From: Opitutaceae bacterium
Lineage (GTDB): Bacteria; Verrucomicrobiota; Verrucomicrobiia; Opitutales; Opitutaceae
NCBI GenBank assembly: GCA_019455245.1
Contig: JACFMR010000011.1
Coordinates: 1-64,000, forward strand
Length of the DNA stretch: 64,000 bases
Reading direction: 5' to 3'
A program made the translations under genes and the position numbers. Positions within the stretch are counted from its first letter, which is position 1; each line of letters opens with the position of its first letter. Under the pieces are notes generated by a model that saw only the letters and a program-made list of their open reading frames with translations, made no database searches and had not been told where the DNA came from. Below are positions 17,250-26,203 of this stretch, piece after piece.

Positions 17250-19787
17250 TTAAGCTTTGCCGTGCAACCACGTCTGCAAATCTGCATCCGAAGCCACATT
17301 CACGCCGAACTGGTAGTCGCGGGCTAGGAGCCGGGCGTAGCTGATTTCGGCGAAGCGTTTGCAATGTAACAGCACGCGGGCGCGCTGGCCCGGGGCGCGG
17401 ACGAGACGGCCCAGCGCCTGGTTCACCTTTTGCATGCCGGGAATCTGGTAGACCCGGCGGAAGGCGGTTTCGCGGCCGAGCGGGGAAAACTCCTTCAGCT
17501 TGGCGCGCTGCACGGCGTTGACCTCGGGCAGCGCGGGACCGACCACCATGGCGTGTGAGACCCGGCCCCCGAGGAGATCAATGCTCTCGGCGAAGCTGCT
17601 GCCGAGCACGAGCAGGAGCACGTCGGCCAGGGCGAGGGATTCCTCGACCCAGGCGGATTGCGCCGCGAGATCGCGCACCCGCGGTTGCATGGCGCAGCGC
17701 AGGCGGCCGTCGATGCGGTCCAGCGTCTGGCTGATGGCCTCCGCGTAGGCATAACTGGGAAAGAAAACCGCGACCGGCCCCCGGGCGGCTTCCTGCAACG
17801 CGACCATCGTGGCGGCGGTGAGTTCGTAGTGGCGCGAACGGTGCTGAAAGGTCGTGTCGACCCGCAGGTCGACCGCCACATCGTAGGCGCCGTCGCGCCA
17901 CGGGGTGGCGGCGCGCAGCACGGCCGGATCCGGGCCCGGGGGGAGCGGCATGACCGTGGCGGTGGAATGGTCGGGCAGGAATCCGATGGCGCGCGTGTAT
18001 TCATCGGTCGGACTGAGCGTGGCCGAGGCGAGCACGACACCGCCGTAGGCATGCAGGGTTTCGCTGATGACCGCGGAGGCATCGAGGCAAGTGAAGGCGA
18101 GTTCGCCCTCGCGCGGACACCAGAGGAGTTTTTTCAAGCCGGGATGATCCAGCCACCCGGCGAGTTCCTGGGTGCGCCACAACTGGTCGCTGAAATCCGG
18201 CCCCAGCGCCGCGTAGTCGAGCGGCTGCCGGCCGATCTGATTGACCACGGTATGCAGCGTGTCCGCGAGGTCGGCTTCGAGCGCGTGGTCGAGTTCATCC
18301 ACCGGCAGCAAGGCGGCCAGCAAGCGGCACAAGTCCTCCCAGGCGCGCAACAGCGGCGCGGGCGCGCGGAGGTGGTCGAGTTCGGCGAGCAGCGCGCGGG
18401 TTTCCTGGCTGCGCAGCGCATGCGAATGCGCGTCGGCCACGCGGGCCGGCAGGTTGTGCGCCTCGTCGATCAGCAGCAGCGTGCGCGCGGGATCGAAGCC
18501 GGGCTGCAGGTAGAACAGACCGCGGTTGGCCGGGGCGAAGGCGTAGTTAAAATCTCCGATCCACACGTCGTTGAAGGCCAGTGCGGCGCGGGTGATTTCG
18601 TAGGGACAGATCTGCGCCTCCTGGCCGGCCGCGCGCAAGGTCGCAAGGTCCCGGGTCTGGTTTTCGAACCGGTAAAACCGCGCGAGTCCGCTCTTGCTCC
18701 AGCGCGTCTCCAAATCGTGCAGGTAGGTGCAGTTGTCGCGCACGCAATGAAAGGTGTGGTTGATGCAGTGCTCCGCCTTGTTGCGCACATGCCACACCGC
18801 AACGCCTGATCCCGCCGCCGACGGATCGTCGTCCGGAGGATCTCTGCGCAAGTCACCTGTTGGGTTACTTGTGCGCGGAGCGCCGGGCGCGGTCATGGCG
18901 GTGAGTTGGTGAATGACCTGCAACTGGCCGGTGGATTTGCTCGTGAGGTAGAGGACACGTTCGAAGTGACCGGAGCGCAACTGACCGAGGGCGAACTCGA
19001 GCAGCACCCCGGTTTTGCCGAAACCGGTCGGCGCCTCGAAGAGGACCGCGGGGTGTTTTTCAAACGTCCTGGTCAGGTCGTGCAGCGTGGACTCCTGGCC
19101 CGGACGCGGCGCGGCAAACGCCGGCCGGAAGTTGAGGTGCCGCAGCCGTTCGCGGGCGCGCAGGCGCAGCTCCAAAAATTCGACGACGCGCTCGAGCTGG
19201 GCGCGCTGCAGCGCTTCGTCCTGCGGTGTGACGGCGATGCTTTGCGCGAGCCCGCTGCCGGCCTCGACGAACATCAACTCGGCCCGGCAGCCGGCGGCGG
19301 AGACGGACAGCCGGTGCAGGATCAGGTAAGTCGCAGCTTGGACAAAATACTCGGGGTAATCTCGCCGTAGCTCCGCTTCATCGGCCGGCAGGGCCCGCAG
19401 CACGGTCTTGATTTCACGCAAAATGACCGGCTTGGGCTGCGAAGGGGCCGTGGGAGTGTCACGTATTACGTGACACTTTTCCGGTTCGGCTCCGGGATTG
19501 CGGCTGGGGCCGGGGGTTGGCGTGGGGGCGGGGAGGCGTTGGTCGATGCGGCCGGTGAGCTGGAGGATCCAGCCGCGGTGCGCAATCTGGCCGGAGATGG
19601 CGACCTCGAACTCGGCGGCGGGGTGGGAGGCGGCGACCTGTTCGCGGAGCGTGTTGTGCCACTGCGTGCCCAGTTGGGCCCGCCAGATGCCCGACGCGGC
19701 TTGGCCGGCGTCGTGCGGTCCGAGGCTGAAGGCGGCGAATTCTCCCACTCCCAGCGTGGCGCGGCGTTGGTCGAGATCGAAGTCCAT
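17250..19787 (-). CDS. RecB/Cas4-like nuclease fused to XPD/DinG family helicase
   Basis: 845 residues. The N-terminal ~220 carry a PD-(D/E)XK nuclease pattern: Asp82 (GRIDQRL), Glu125-x-Lys127 (REIKT) and QxxxY (Gln150, Tyr154). The SF2 helicase follows with Walker A EAPTGFGKTG (251-260), four cysteines for a 4Fe-4S cluster (341, 348, 353, 394), LLIDEAHNLPAR and the C-terminal QALGRLVRAPGQRARVLL box. Such enzymes unwind 5'-3' and may nick or trim DNA in repair. Two Pro/Asp-rich linkers, at about 87-120 and 300-328, interrupt the nuclease motif spacing and the helicase core; both contain DNA palindromes. It starts 7 bp after the recO-like gene. Confidence 0.88.
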   Translation of the reverse strand: MDFDLDQRRATLGVGEFAAFSLGPHDAGQAASGIWRAQLGTQWHNTLREQVAASHPAAEFEVAISGQIAHRGWILQLTGRIDQRLPAPTPTPGPSRNPGAEPEKCHVIRDTPTAPSQPKPVILREIKTVLRALPADEAELRRDYPEYFVQAATYLILHRLSVSAAGCRAELMFVEAGSGLAQSIAVTPQDEALQRAQLERVVEFLELRLRARERLRHLNFRPAFAAPRPGQESTLHDLTRTFEKHPAVLFEAPTGFGKTGVLLEFALGQLRSGHFERVLYLTSKSTGQLQVIHQLTAMTAPGAPRTSNPTGDLRRDPPDDDPSAAGSGVAVWHVRNKAEHCINHTFHCVRDNCTYLHDLETRWSKSGLARFYRFENQTRDLATLRAAGQEAQICPYEITRAALAFNDVWIGDFNYAFAPANRGLFYLQPGFDPARTLLLIDEAHNLPARVADAHSHALRSQETRALLAELDHLRAPAPLLRAWEDLCRLLAALLPVDELDHALEADLADTLHTVVNQIGRQPLDYAALGPDFSDQLWRTQELAGWLDHPGLKKLLWCPREGELAFTCLDASAVISETLHAYGGVVLASATLSPTDEYTRAIGFLPDHSTATVMPLPPGPDPAVLRAATPWRDGAYDVAVDLRVDTTFQHRSRHYELTAATMVALQEAARGPVAVFFPSYAYAEAISQTLDRIDGRLRCAMQPRVRDLAAQSAWVEESLALADVLLLVLGSSFAESIDLLGGRVSHAMVVGPALPEVNAVQRAKLKEFSPLGRETAFRRVYQIPGMQKVNQALGRLVRAPGQRARVLLHCKRFAEISYARLLARDYQFGVNVASDADLQTWLHGKA
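18845..18876. repeat. Imperfect palindrome inside the helicase gene
   Basis: AAGTCACC (18850-18857) faces GGTTACTT (18863-18870) with one mismatch, flanked outside by GCGC-type ends (TGCGC and GTGCGC). It encodes part of the linker around residue 304-314, which is not a conserved part of XPD/DinG helicases. Confidence 0.5.
19455..19477. repeat. Perfect 23-bp palindrome inside the helicase gene
   Basis: AGTGTCACGTA (19455-19465), one central base, then TACGTGACACT (19467-19477): a perfect 11-bp inverted repeat. It encodes KCHVIRDT inside the Pro-rich insertion between nuclease motifs Asp82 and Glu125. Could be an inserted dispersed palindrome or a protein-binding site. Confidence 0.8.
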
Positions 19788-19794
19788 CGGCGGA

Positions 19795-20415
19795 TCAATC
19801 GAGCAGCAGCTCGGTGTAGCCGCGGAGCCAGGCGTCGAGCCGGGCCTGCAGGTCTGCGACCTCGTCAGGCGCGGCGGTTTGCTCCGCCAGCGGGCGGTTC
19901 AGCAGTTGCGTCACGCGGGTGCGGTCGCCCGCAGGCAGCGCGGGCAGCCAGTGTTGCTTGAGCGGATGGCCCTCGTCGCGGGCGAAGCAATACACGGCCT
20001 TGAAGTAGACGATGTCGGCGCGCGGTGAATCACCGAACGCGTTGAAGACCTGCCGCAGCAGGTCGGCCACGGCGGCACGGCTTTCCTCGGGCACGGTGTT
20101 GCGGGCAATCAGCGCCGCAAAGGCAGAGGCAAGACGCAGGGCGTCGTAGCTGCGACCGATGCCCGTGAATCGGTTGACGAGGCGGGCCTCGCGCAGAAAC
20201 CAGGTGCGGCCCTGGTTGGAGCTTTCGAGCTCCAGCGCGGCCTCGTCGAACAGGTCGAGCGGGGCGAGGCGTCCGCCCTTGGCTTTGCCGGGCAGGCGCT
20301 GCAGCACGAGCAGGTTGCCGTGCTCGGCGGAAAACATCGTGCAGGTCTGAAACGAATCGCCGGGCGGGCGCTTGAGCAGCACGAAGGCGTCGGTGTGGAG
20401 GCTGAGCCCGGGCAC
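19795..20415 (-). CDS. recO: RecO-like DNA repair protein
   Basis: 206 residues. The N-terminal OB-fold pattern of RecO is visible: a strand with DAFVLLKRPPGDSFQTCTMFSAEHGNL, then KAKGGRLAPLDLFDEAALELE. The rest is helical (LASAFAALIARN). RecO loads RecA with RecR during gap repair. The C-terminal zinc-binding cysteines of many RecO proteins are missing and the protein is a little short, so I call it RecO-like. It is followed 7 bp later by the nuclease-helicase, a fitting repair context. Confidence 0.72.
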   Translation of the reverse strand: MPGLSLHTDAFVLLKRPPGDSFQTCTMFSAEHGNLLVLQRLPGKAKGGRLAPLDLFDEAALELESSNQGRTWFLREARLVNRFTGIGRSYDALRLASAFAALIARNTVPEESRAAVADLLRQVFNAFGDSPRADIVYFKAVYCFARDEGHPLKQHWLPALPAGDRTRVTQLLNRPLAEQTAAPDEVADLQARLDAWLRGYTELLLD

Positions 20416-20427
20416 GCGGGGGGCGGG

Positions 20428-21111
20428 TCAGGCGGCCGGTTCGACCGGCTGCGGGTTGGTGCCGTTAAGGGGCGGCCAGGGCGGGATGATGCCGCCGCCC
20501 GAGATGATGAGCTTCATGCCTTCGCCAACGCTCATGTCCATCATCACGATCTCACGGGAGGGCACGAAGACGAGGAAGCCGCTGGTGGGGTTGGGGGTGG
20601 TGGGGACGAAGACCGACCAGACTTCCTCGGCCGTGCGGGCCTGCGCTTCGCCGCCGGCCCTGTTGGTCAGGAAGCCGATCACCCAGATGCCCTTGCGGGG
20701 AAACTCGACCAGCACGACCTTGCTGAAGATGTTGCGCTGCTTGGCGCTGAATGTGTCCACGATCTGTTTGACGGTGTTGTAGACCGCGCTGACGCCGGGG
20801 ATGCGGAGCATGATGCGCTCGCCCGCGGTGAGGACGTATTTGCCGAGCACATGCCGCGACACATAGCCCAGCAGCGAGATCAGCAGCACGACGATGATGG
20901 TGGCAATGATGTCCCAGACCAGCACGAGCCCCGGCTGCTCGCGCAGGAAATCCGGCAGCACCATGAGGAACAGCGGGCGAAAGCTGCCGCCGACGACCGC
21001 GATGATCTGACTCAGCGCCCAGAGCGTGACCACCAGCGGGGCGAGCAGCAGCAGCCCGGTCAGGAAGGCGTTGCGAAAGGTGATGAGCTTGGAGTCGTCG
21101 GCTTTGGCCAT
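20428..21111 (-). CDS. DUF502 family membrane protein
   Basis: 227 residues from ATG 21111 with two N-terminal membrane helices (FLTGLLLLAPLVVTLWALSQII and VLVWDIIATIIVVLLISLLGYV) and a soluble C-terminal domain. RIPGVSAVYNTVKQIVDTF, VVLVEFPRKGIWVIGFLTN and VFVPTTPNPTSGFLVFVP are the hallmark DUF502 segments. The family is widespread and uncharacterised. It sits between ybeY (42 bp upstream) and recO. An alternative start at 21132 adds seven residues. Confidence 0.9.
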   Translation of the reverse strand: MAKADDSKLITFRNAFLTGLLLLAPLVVTLWALSQIIAVVGGSFRPLFLMVLPDFLREQPGLVLVWDIIATIIVVLLISLLGYVSRHVLGKYVLTAGERIMLRIPGVSAVYNTVKQIVDTFSAKQRNIFSKVVLVEFPRKGIWVIGFLTNRAGGEAQARTAEEVWSVFVPTTPNPTSGFLVFVPSREIVMMDMSVGEGMKLIISGGGIIPPWPPLNGTNPQPVEPAA

Positions 21112-21153
21112 GAAGGAGCGCGACCATCGCACCGCCCGCAGCGGGAGGCAAAA

Positions 21154-21630
21154 TTATTTGCGCAACGCGAAACCCGGGGTGACGCCGGCGCCGGCCAGCA
21201 ACCGCATGGCGCGGGCCTCCGCGGTCCGCATCCGGCGTTTCAACGCCGGTTTCAGGTCGTCATATCCGGCCAGATGCAGCCAGCCGTGCACGAGGTAGAG
21301 CGTCAGCTCGGCGGCAAAATCGCGCCCGGATTTGCGGGCATAGGCCGCCGCGGTGTCGACGGAAACGCAGATCTCGCCGGCCGTGCCGAGCGTCGGATCG
21401 CCCTCAAACGTGATCACATCGGTCGTCGTCGGATCATCAAGGTAGTCGGCGTGGAGCTTGGCCAGCGCGGGATCGGTGAGGAAGACGAGCGAGAGCTCGC
21501 CGGCCGGACAGCCGCCGGCAAAGCGGACGGCGGCAAGATCCAACGTGGTGATGAGGCGGCGCACTTCCCGGCGATCCAACCGCAGCCGGGGGTGGCGGTT
21601 GGCGATGCTGATCTCGCGGGGCGGGGTCAT
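21154..21630 (-). CDS. ybeY: Endoribonuclease YbeY (16S rRNA maturation)
   Basis: 158 residues; metal-dependent RNase involved in 16S rRNA 3'-end processing and ribosome quality control. The family pattern H-G-x-L-H-L-x-G-Y-D-H appears as HGWLHLAGYDD: His115 and His119 are present but the third ligand is Asp125 instead of His. TTTDVITFEG and GEICVS match the family. Its ATG overlaps the stop of the HD gene by 4 bp, and phoH lies just upstream, the conserved phoH-pgpH-ybeY order. Confidence 0.93.
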   Translation of the reverse strand: MTPPREISIANRHPRLRLDRREVRRLITTLDLAAVRFAGGCPAGELSLVFLTDPALAKLHADYLDDPTTTDVITFEGDPTLGTAGEICVSVDTAAAYARKSGRDFAAELTLYLVHGWLHLAGYDDLKPALKRRMRTAEARAMRLLAGAGVTPGFALRK

Positions 21631-23990
21631 GCCTTGGCCGGGCCTTCGCCGGCGGCGGATTCCGTCGGATACTCGATGCGGGCGTGCAGCATGTTGAGCA
21701 GCGTGAAGGTGAAGCTGCCCTTGATCTTGGCAATCTCCTCGAAGGTGAGCGGGGATTCGTCGAGCTGGCCGTCCTCGATGCGTTCGCGGAAGAGGGCGTC
21801 GATCAGTTCGCCGAGGGATTGCGGCGTGACCTTGCGCAGGGTGCGCGTGGCGGCCTCGACGCCGTCGGCGAGGAGAATCACGGCGCTCTCCTTGAACTGC
21901 GGGATCGGGCCGTCGTAGCGGTAGGTGGATTCGGAAACCGCGGCCGGCTCCAGGCCGGGCGGCAACGGGCTCTTGGAATCGGGCCGCTGGAACGGCGCGA
22001 AGCTGCCCTGTGCGTGCGTGACGGCCCGGTGATAGAAGTAGCGGATGAGCGAGGTGCCGTGGTGTTGCTGGATGACATCGATCACGGCCTTGGGCAGGCG
22101 GTGTTTGCGCGCGAGATCCACGCCGTCCTTCACGTGGCTTTTGATGATGAGCGCGGAGAGGGAGGGGTTGCTTTCATCGTGCGGATTGCCGCGGGTGCGC
22201 TGGTTTTCGATGAAATACTCCGGCTTGTTGGTCTTGCCGATGTCGTGGAAAAGTGCGCAGACGCGTGCGAGCAGCGGATTGGCACCGATGGCGTTGCAGG
22301 CGTTTTCCGCGAGCTGGGCCACGACCAGCGAATGGTGGTAGGTGCCGGGAGCCTCAAGCTGCATGCGGCGCAGCAACGGGTGGTTGTAATCGGTGAGCTC
22401 GAGCAGCGTGATGTCGGTGGTGCGCTGGAACAACGATTCGAGCATGGGCAGCAAGCCCACGACGATGATTCCGGTGATCACCCCTGAGGCGAGCCCGGCG
22501 CCGAACTGCTGGAGCAGGGTCGGGAAAGGCAGCTGGTCCGCCACACCGACCAGCAGGGCGAAGATCGCGACGGTGAGTCCGCCGAGGCCGGCGGCGCGCA
22601 CGACCTTGCCGCGTTTGCGCACATCGCGGCAGGCGAAGATCGCGACGGTCGAGGCGAGAAACGTGATCACGAGCAGGTCGAGCCGGTTGCCGTAAATCAC
22701 GCCGGTGAAGATCGAGATGAACAGCGCCATGAAGATGGCGGAGCCGGCATCGATCAAAATGGCGACGATGAGCGGGGCAAAGGCCGAGGCCGCGATGTAG
22801 GGCAAGGTGGAGGCCCAGGTGTTGTGCGTGACAAAGAAGTCGAGGGTGCCGAGCGCAAAGACGGTGCGCACCAGGCTGATGTTGAGAATGACCACGAGGG
22901 CGAGCAGGCCGAGCCGGCCGTTGCTTTGGAACGTCTCGCGGTCTTCCAGACGGATGTAGAACACGCTGGCCAGCACCATGGCGAGCACGAGGAGCACGCG
23001 GCCGAAGAGCTGCAGGTTTTCGTCGAGCTGGATGGTGCCGCTGTCGCGCAGGGCGCGCCGGTGGGCGTTGAACATCTCGAACTGTTCGTTGGTCACGCGG
23101 GTGCCCGGTTCGATGATGGTCTGGCCGCGGGCGACACCGACCACGACGGGTTTCAGTTCGGCGACGGCGGCCTGTTCGCGTTGGGCGGTGGAGTCGCGGT
23201 CGAAGATCAGGTTGGGCGTCACGCCGTTGCGCAGCAGGCGGAACAACGCCAGCGTGACATCGCGCGGCATGTCCTCGCCGGACAGGTTGACGCGCAGGTA
23301 GGTCAGGGCCTCCTCGACCGACTGCACGTGGCGCATGGTCACCTCGCCGTCGCCACGGGCGATTTGAAACACCGCCAGCCGGCCGGCGGTGGCGGTGGCC
23401 AGGCTGTCGTCGTGCACGCCTTCGGCATAGATTTCGCGCAGGATGCCCAGGCCGGATTCGAGGAGCACGGTGCGGCGGTCGGCGGACACCTTGGTGAAGA
23501 GCAGCTCCACGTCCTCCAACGAGGCCCGATACGGGCCGCGGGCGTTGAACGCCTCGAGCAGCGGCAGGAGCGCGCCCCGGGTTTCGGCGGCGGTCCGTTT
23601 TTCGCCGGCGGCGGCCAGTCGGCCGAGGCCGGCGTGCAGTTCATGCACGGCCTGCTCGAACTGCGCCAGGGGCTCGGTCTCCAACCGGTAGACCGGGGGC
23701 ACGCGTTCCAGAATCTCCTCGCGGGCGAACCGGGTTTTCTCGCGGCTTTCGTAGTTGAACGGCACCGCGGCGGTGATGCGCACAGTGGCGAGCTGATTCG
23801 GCAGCACGGGCAGATCGCCGGTGCTGACGCCCACCGAACTGATGAAAACAATCGCCGCCACCGTGGTCACAAAGATCAGGGCGGTCACCCAGCGGCTGGT
23901 GGCCAGAAACGCCGTGATCGCATGCGGCTCGGCCTTGCGGCGTGGACGCCGGCGATTGAAGCGGCTCAGCAACTGGGAAAAGACGGACAT
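21627..23990 (-). CDS. 7TM-HD phosphodiesterase (PgpH-like, c-di-AMP hydrolase candidate)
   Basis: 787 residues in the PgpH/7TMR-HD arrangement: TM helix near 34-52, an extracytoplasmic 7TMR-HDED-type domain to about 325, a bundle of seven helices from about 330 to 515, then a cytoplasmic HD domain with YHHSLVVAQLAE (551-562), FHDIGKTNKPEYF (His582-Asp583), HDESNPSLSALIIKSH and IQQHHGT. Family members hydrolyse cyclic di-AMP to pApA. No c-di-AMP cyclase gene is in the window. Lies between phoH (3 bp) and ybeY (4-bp overlap). Confidence 0.9.
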   Translation of the reverse strand: MSVFSQLLSRFNRRRPRRKAEPHAITAFLATSRWVTALIFVTTVAAIVFISSVGVSTGDLPVLPNQLATVRITAAVPFNYESREKTRFAREEILERVPPVYRLETEPLAQFEQAVHELHAGLGRLAAAGEKRTAAETRGALLPLLEAFNARGPYRASLEDVELLFTKVSADRRTVLLESGLGILREIYAEGVHDDSLATATAGRLAVFQIARGDGEVTMRHVQSVEEALTYLRVNLSGEDMPRDVTLALFRLLRNGVTPNLIFDRDSTAQREQAAVAELKPVVVGVARGQTIIEPGTRVTNEQFEMFNAHRRALRDSGTIQLDENLQLFGRVLLVLAMVLASVFYIRLEDRETFQSNGRLGLLALVVILNISLVRTVFALGTLDFFVTHNTWASTLPYIAASAFAPLIVAILIDAGSAIFMALFISIFTGVIYGNRLDLLVITFLASTVAIFACRDVRKRGKVVRAAGLGGLTVAIFALLVGVADQLPFPTLLQQFGAGLASGVITGIIVVGLLPMLESLFQRTTDITLLELTDYNHPLLRRMQLEAPGTYHHSLVVAQLAENACNAIGANPLLARVCALFHDIGKTNKPEYFIENQRTRGNPHDESNPSLSALIIKSHVKDGVDLARKHRLPKAVIDVIQQHHGTSLIRYFYHRAVTHAQGSFAPFQRPDSKSPLPPGLEPAAVSESTYRYDGPIPQFKESAVILLADGVEAATRTLRKVTPQSLGELIDALFRERIEDGQLDESPLTFEEIAKIKGSFTFTLLNMLHARIEYPTESAAGEGPAKA

Positions 23991-23993
23991 GGC

Positions 23994-24968
<975 letters not shown>

Positions 24969-24973
24969 GTTGC

Positions 24974-25474
24974 TCAGGATTCGCCGCCGGTGAGGCCGGG
25001 CACGGCCGCGACCAACCGTTCCCAGGTGGCATCCAGACTTTGGGGCAGGGTGCGGGTGCGGCCGACGACCGGCATGAAATTGGTGTCGCCGTTCCAGCGG
25101 GGCACGATGTGGGCGTGCAGGTGCGGGATGCTGCCGCCGGCCGCCGCGCCGAGATTGAAGCCGATGTTGAAACCGTCCGGCTTGATGGCGATGGCCAGCA
25201 GGCGCTTGGCCTGGACAATTGCCTCCATCAGATCGGCGCGCTCGGCCGCGTCCAAATCCTCCAGTTCACCAACCTCCCGGTAGGGAATCGCGAGCAGATG
25301 GCCCGGATTGTAAGGGAACCGGTTCATCAACAGATAGCTGAGCTTGCGCCGGTGCACGATCAGGGCCGCTCGATCGTCGCCCAAGGCGGGCAGATCGGTG
25401 AAAGGCCGCTTCGTGTCGGGATAGCGCGGCGCCTCAATGTATTCCATGCGCCAGTAGGCGTGCAGTTGCTCCAT
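24974..25474 (-). CDS. HIT family protein (Ap4A phosphorylase/hydrolase-like)
   Basis: 166 residues from ATG 25474, where MEQLHAYWRMEYIEAP matches the usual N-terminus of the subfamily. Core NRFPYNPGHLLAIPYREV and the triad PHLHAHIVPRW give the histidine triad. Members cleave nucleotide phosphoanhydrides or phosphoramidates such as Ap4A or AMP-lysine. An in-frame ATG at 25576 would add 34 basic-hydrophobic residues and cannot be excluded. First gene of the minus-strand run, divergent from the TetR gene. Confidence 0.88.
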   Translation of the reverse strand: MEQLHAYWRMEYIEAPRYPDTKRPFTDLPALGDDRAALIVHRRKLSYLLMNRFPYNPGHLLAIPYREVGELEDLDAAERADLMEAIVQAKRLLAIAIKPDGFNIGFNLGAAAGGSIPHLHAHIVPRWNGDTNFMPVVGRTRTLPQSLDATWERLVAAVPGLTGGES

Positions 25475-25579
25475 CAGATTAGGAAGGGGCAGAAAAAGGT
25501 GCGGGACCGGCAAAGTCAAAGCCAGTAATCGGGCCAACTTGGCGCGCAAGACCGTCCGGGGATTGCGCTTGCGCATGAT

Positions 25580-25593
25580 ATGACGAACGTCAT
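25580..25593. promoter_or_regulatory. 14-bp palindromic operator candidate for the TetR regulator
   Basis: ATGACG (25580-25585), AA, CGTCAT (25588-25593): a perfect 6-bp inverted repeat with a 2-bp centre, ending 11 bp before the TTG start of the TetR gene. The size, symmetry and position suit an autoregulatory TetR operator. It also overlaps the longer possible HIT start region. Confidence 0.6.
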
Positions 25594-25604
25594 GTTAACG
25601 GCCC

Positions 25605-26189
25605 TTGCGTTATCCGCCCGCACACAAACTGGCCACCCGCCGCCGCATCGTTGCCGCGGCCAGCGCGGCGTTTCGCGAGCGCGGGGTGGAGCAGACGGGA
25701 TTGGACGAGATCATGCACCGGGCGGGGCTCACGCATGGCGGGTTTTACGCGCATTTTCGCGACAAGTCCGAACTTGTGGCGGAGGCCTGCGCCGAAGCGT
25801 TTGACACGGCGGTGATCAATCTGGACCGCATCGCGGCCAAACCGACCGCGGCGGCCCGCGCGCGTTTGCTGATCGACAGCTATCTGTCCGGGCATCACCG
25901 CGACAACCGCGGTTCGGGTTGCCTGATCGTGGCGGTGGGCGCGGACATGGCGCGGCTGGCCGGGGCGGCGAAGGACGGTTTTGCCCGCGGCTTTGCCCGG
26001 CATCTCGAGCGCCTGGCCGCGGCCCTGCGGCTCGAGCCGGATCCCGCGGCCAACCACGACCGCGTGACCTACCTGATGAGCACACTGGTGGGCGCGCTGT
26101 TGTTTGCGCGGGCCATCGACGACCGCGAACGCAGCGATGCGCTGCTGGCCGCCACGCGCCGCACGCTGCGCCGCGAATTTTGCCGCTGA
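25605..26189 (+). CDS. TetR/AcrR family transcriptional regulator
   Basis: 194 residues from a TTG start, which gives the common TetR opening MRYPPAHKLATRRRIVAAA. The HTH is FRERGVEQTGLDEIMHRAGLTHGGFYAHFRDKSELV (about 22-58). The ligand domain contains SGHHRDNRGSGCLIVAVGADM, as in the NemR/YxaF-like group that senses reactive or hydrophobic small molecules; the ligand is unknown. A palindrome just upstream (25580-25593) is a likely operator. The fabF-like gene starts 14 bp downstream and is probably in the same transcript. Confidence 0.92.
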   Translation: MRYPPAHKLATRRRIVAAASAAFRERGVEQTGLDEIMHRAGLTHGGFYAHFRDKSELVAEACAEAFDTAVINLDRIAAKPTAAARARLLIDSYLSGHHRDNRGSGCLIVAVGADMARLAGAAKDGFARGFARHLERLAAALRLEPDPAANHDRVTYLMSTLVGALLFARAIDDRERSDALLAATRRTLRREFCR

Positions 26190-26203
26190 TTTTATCCAAC
26201 ATC

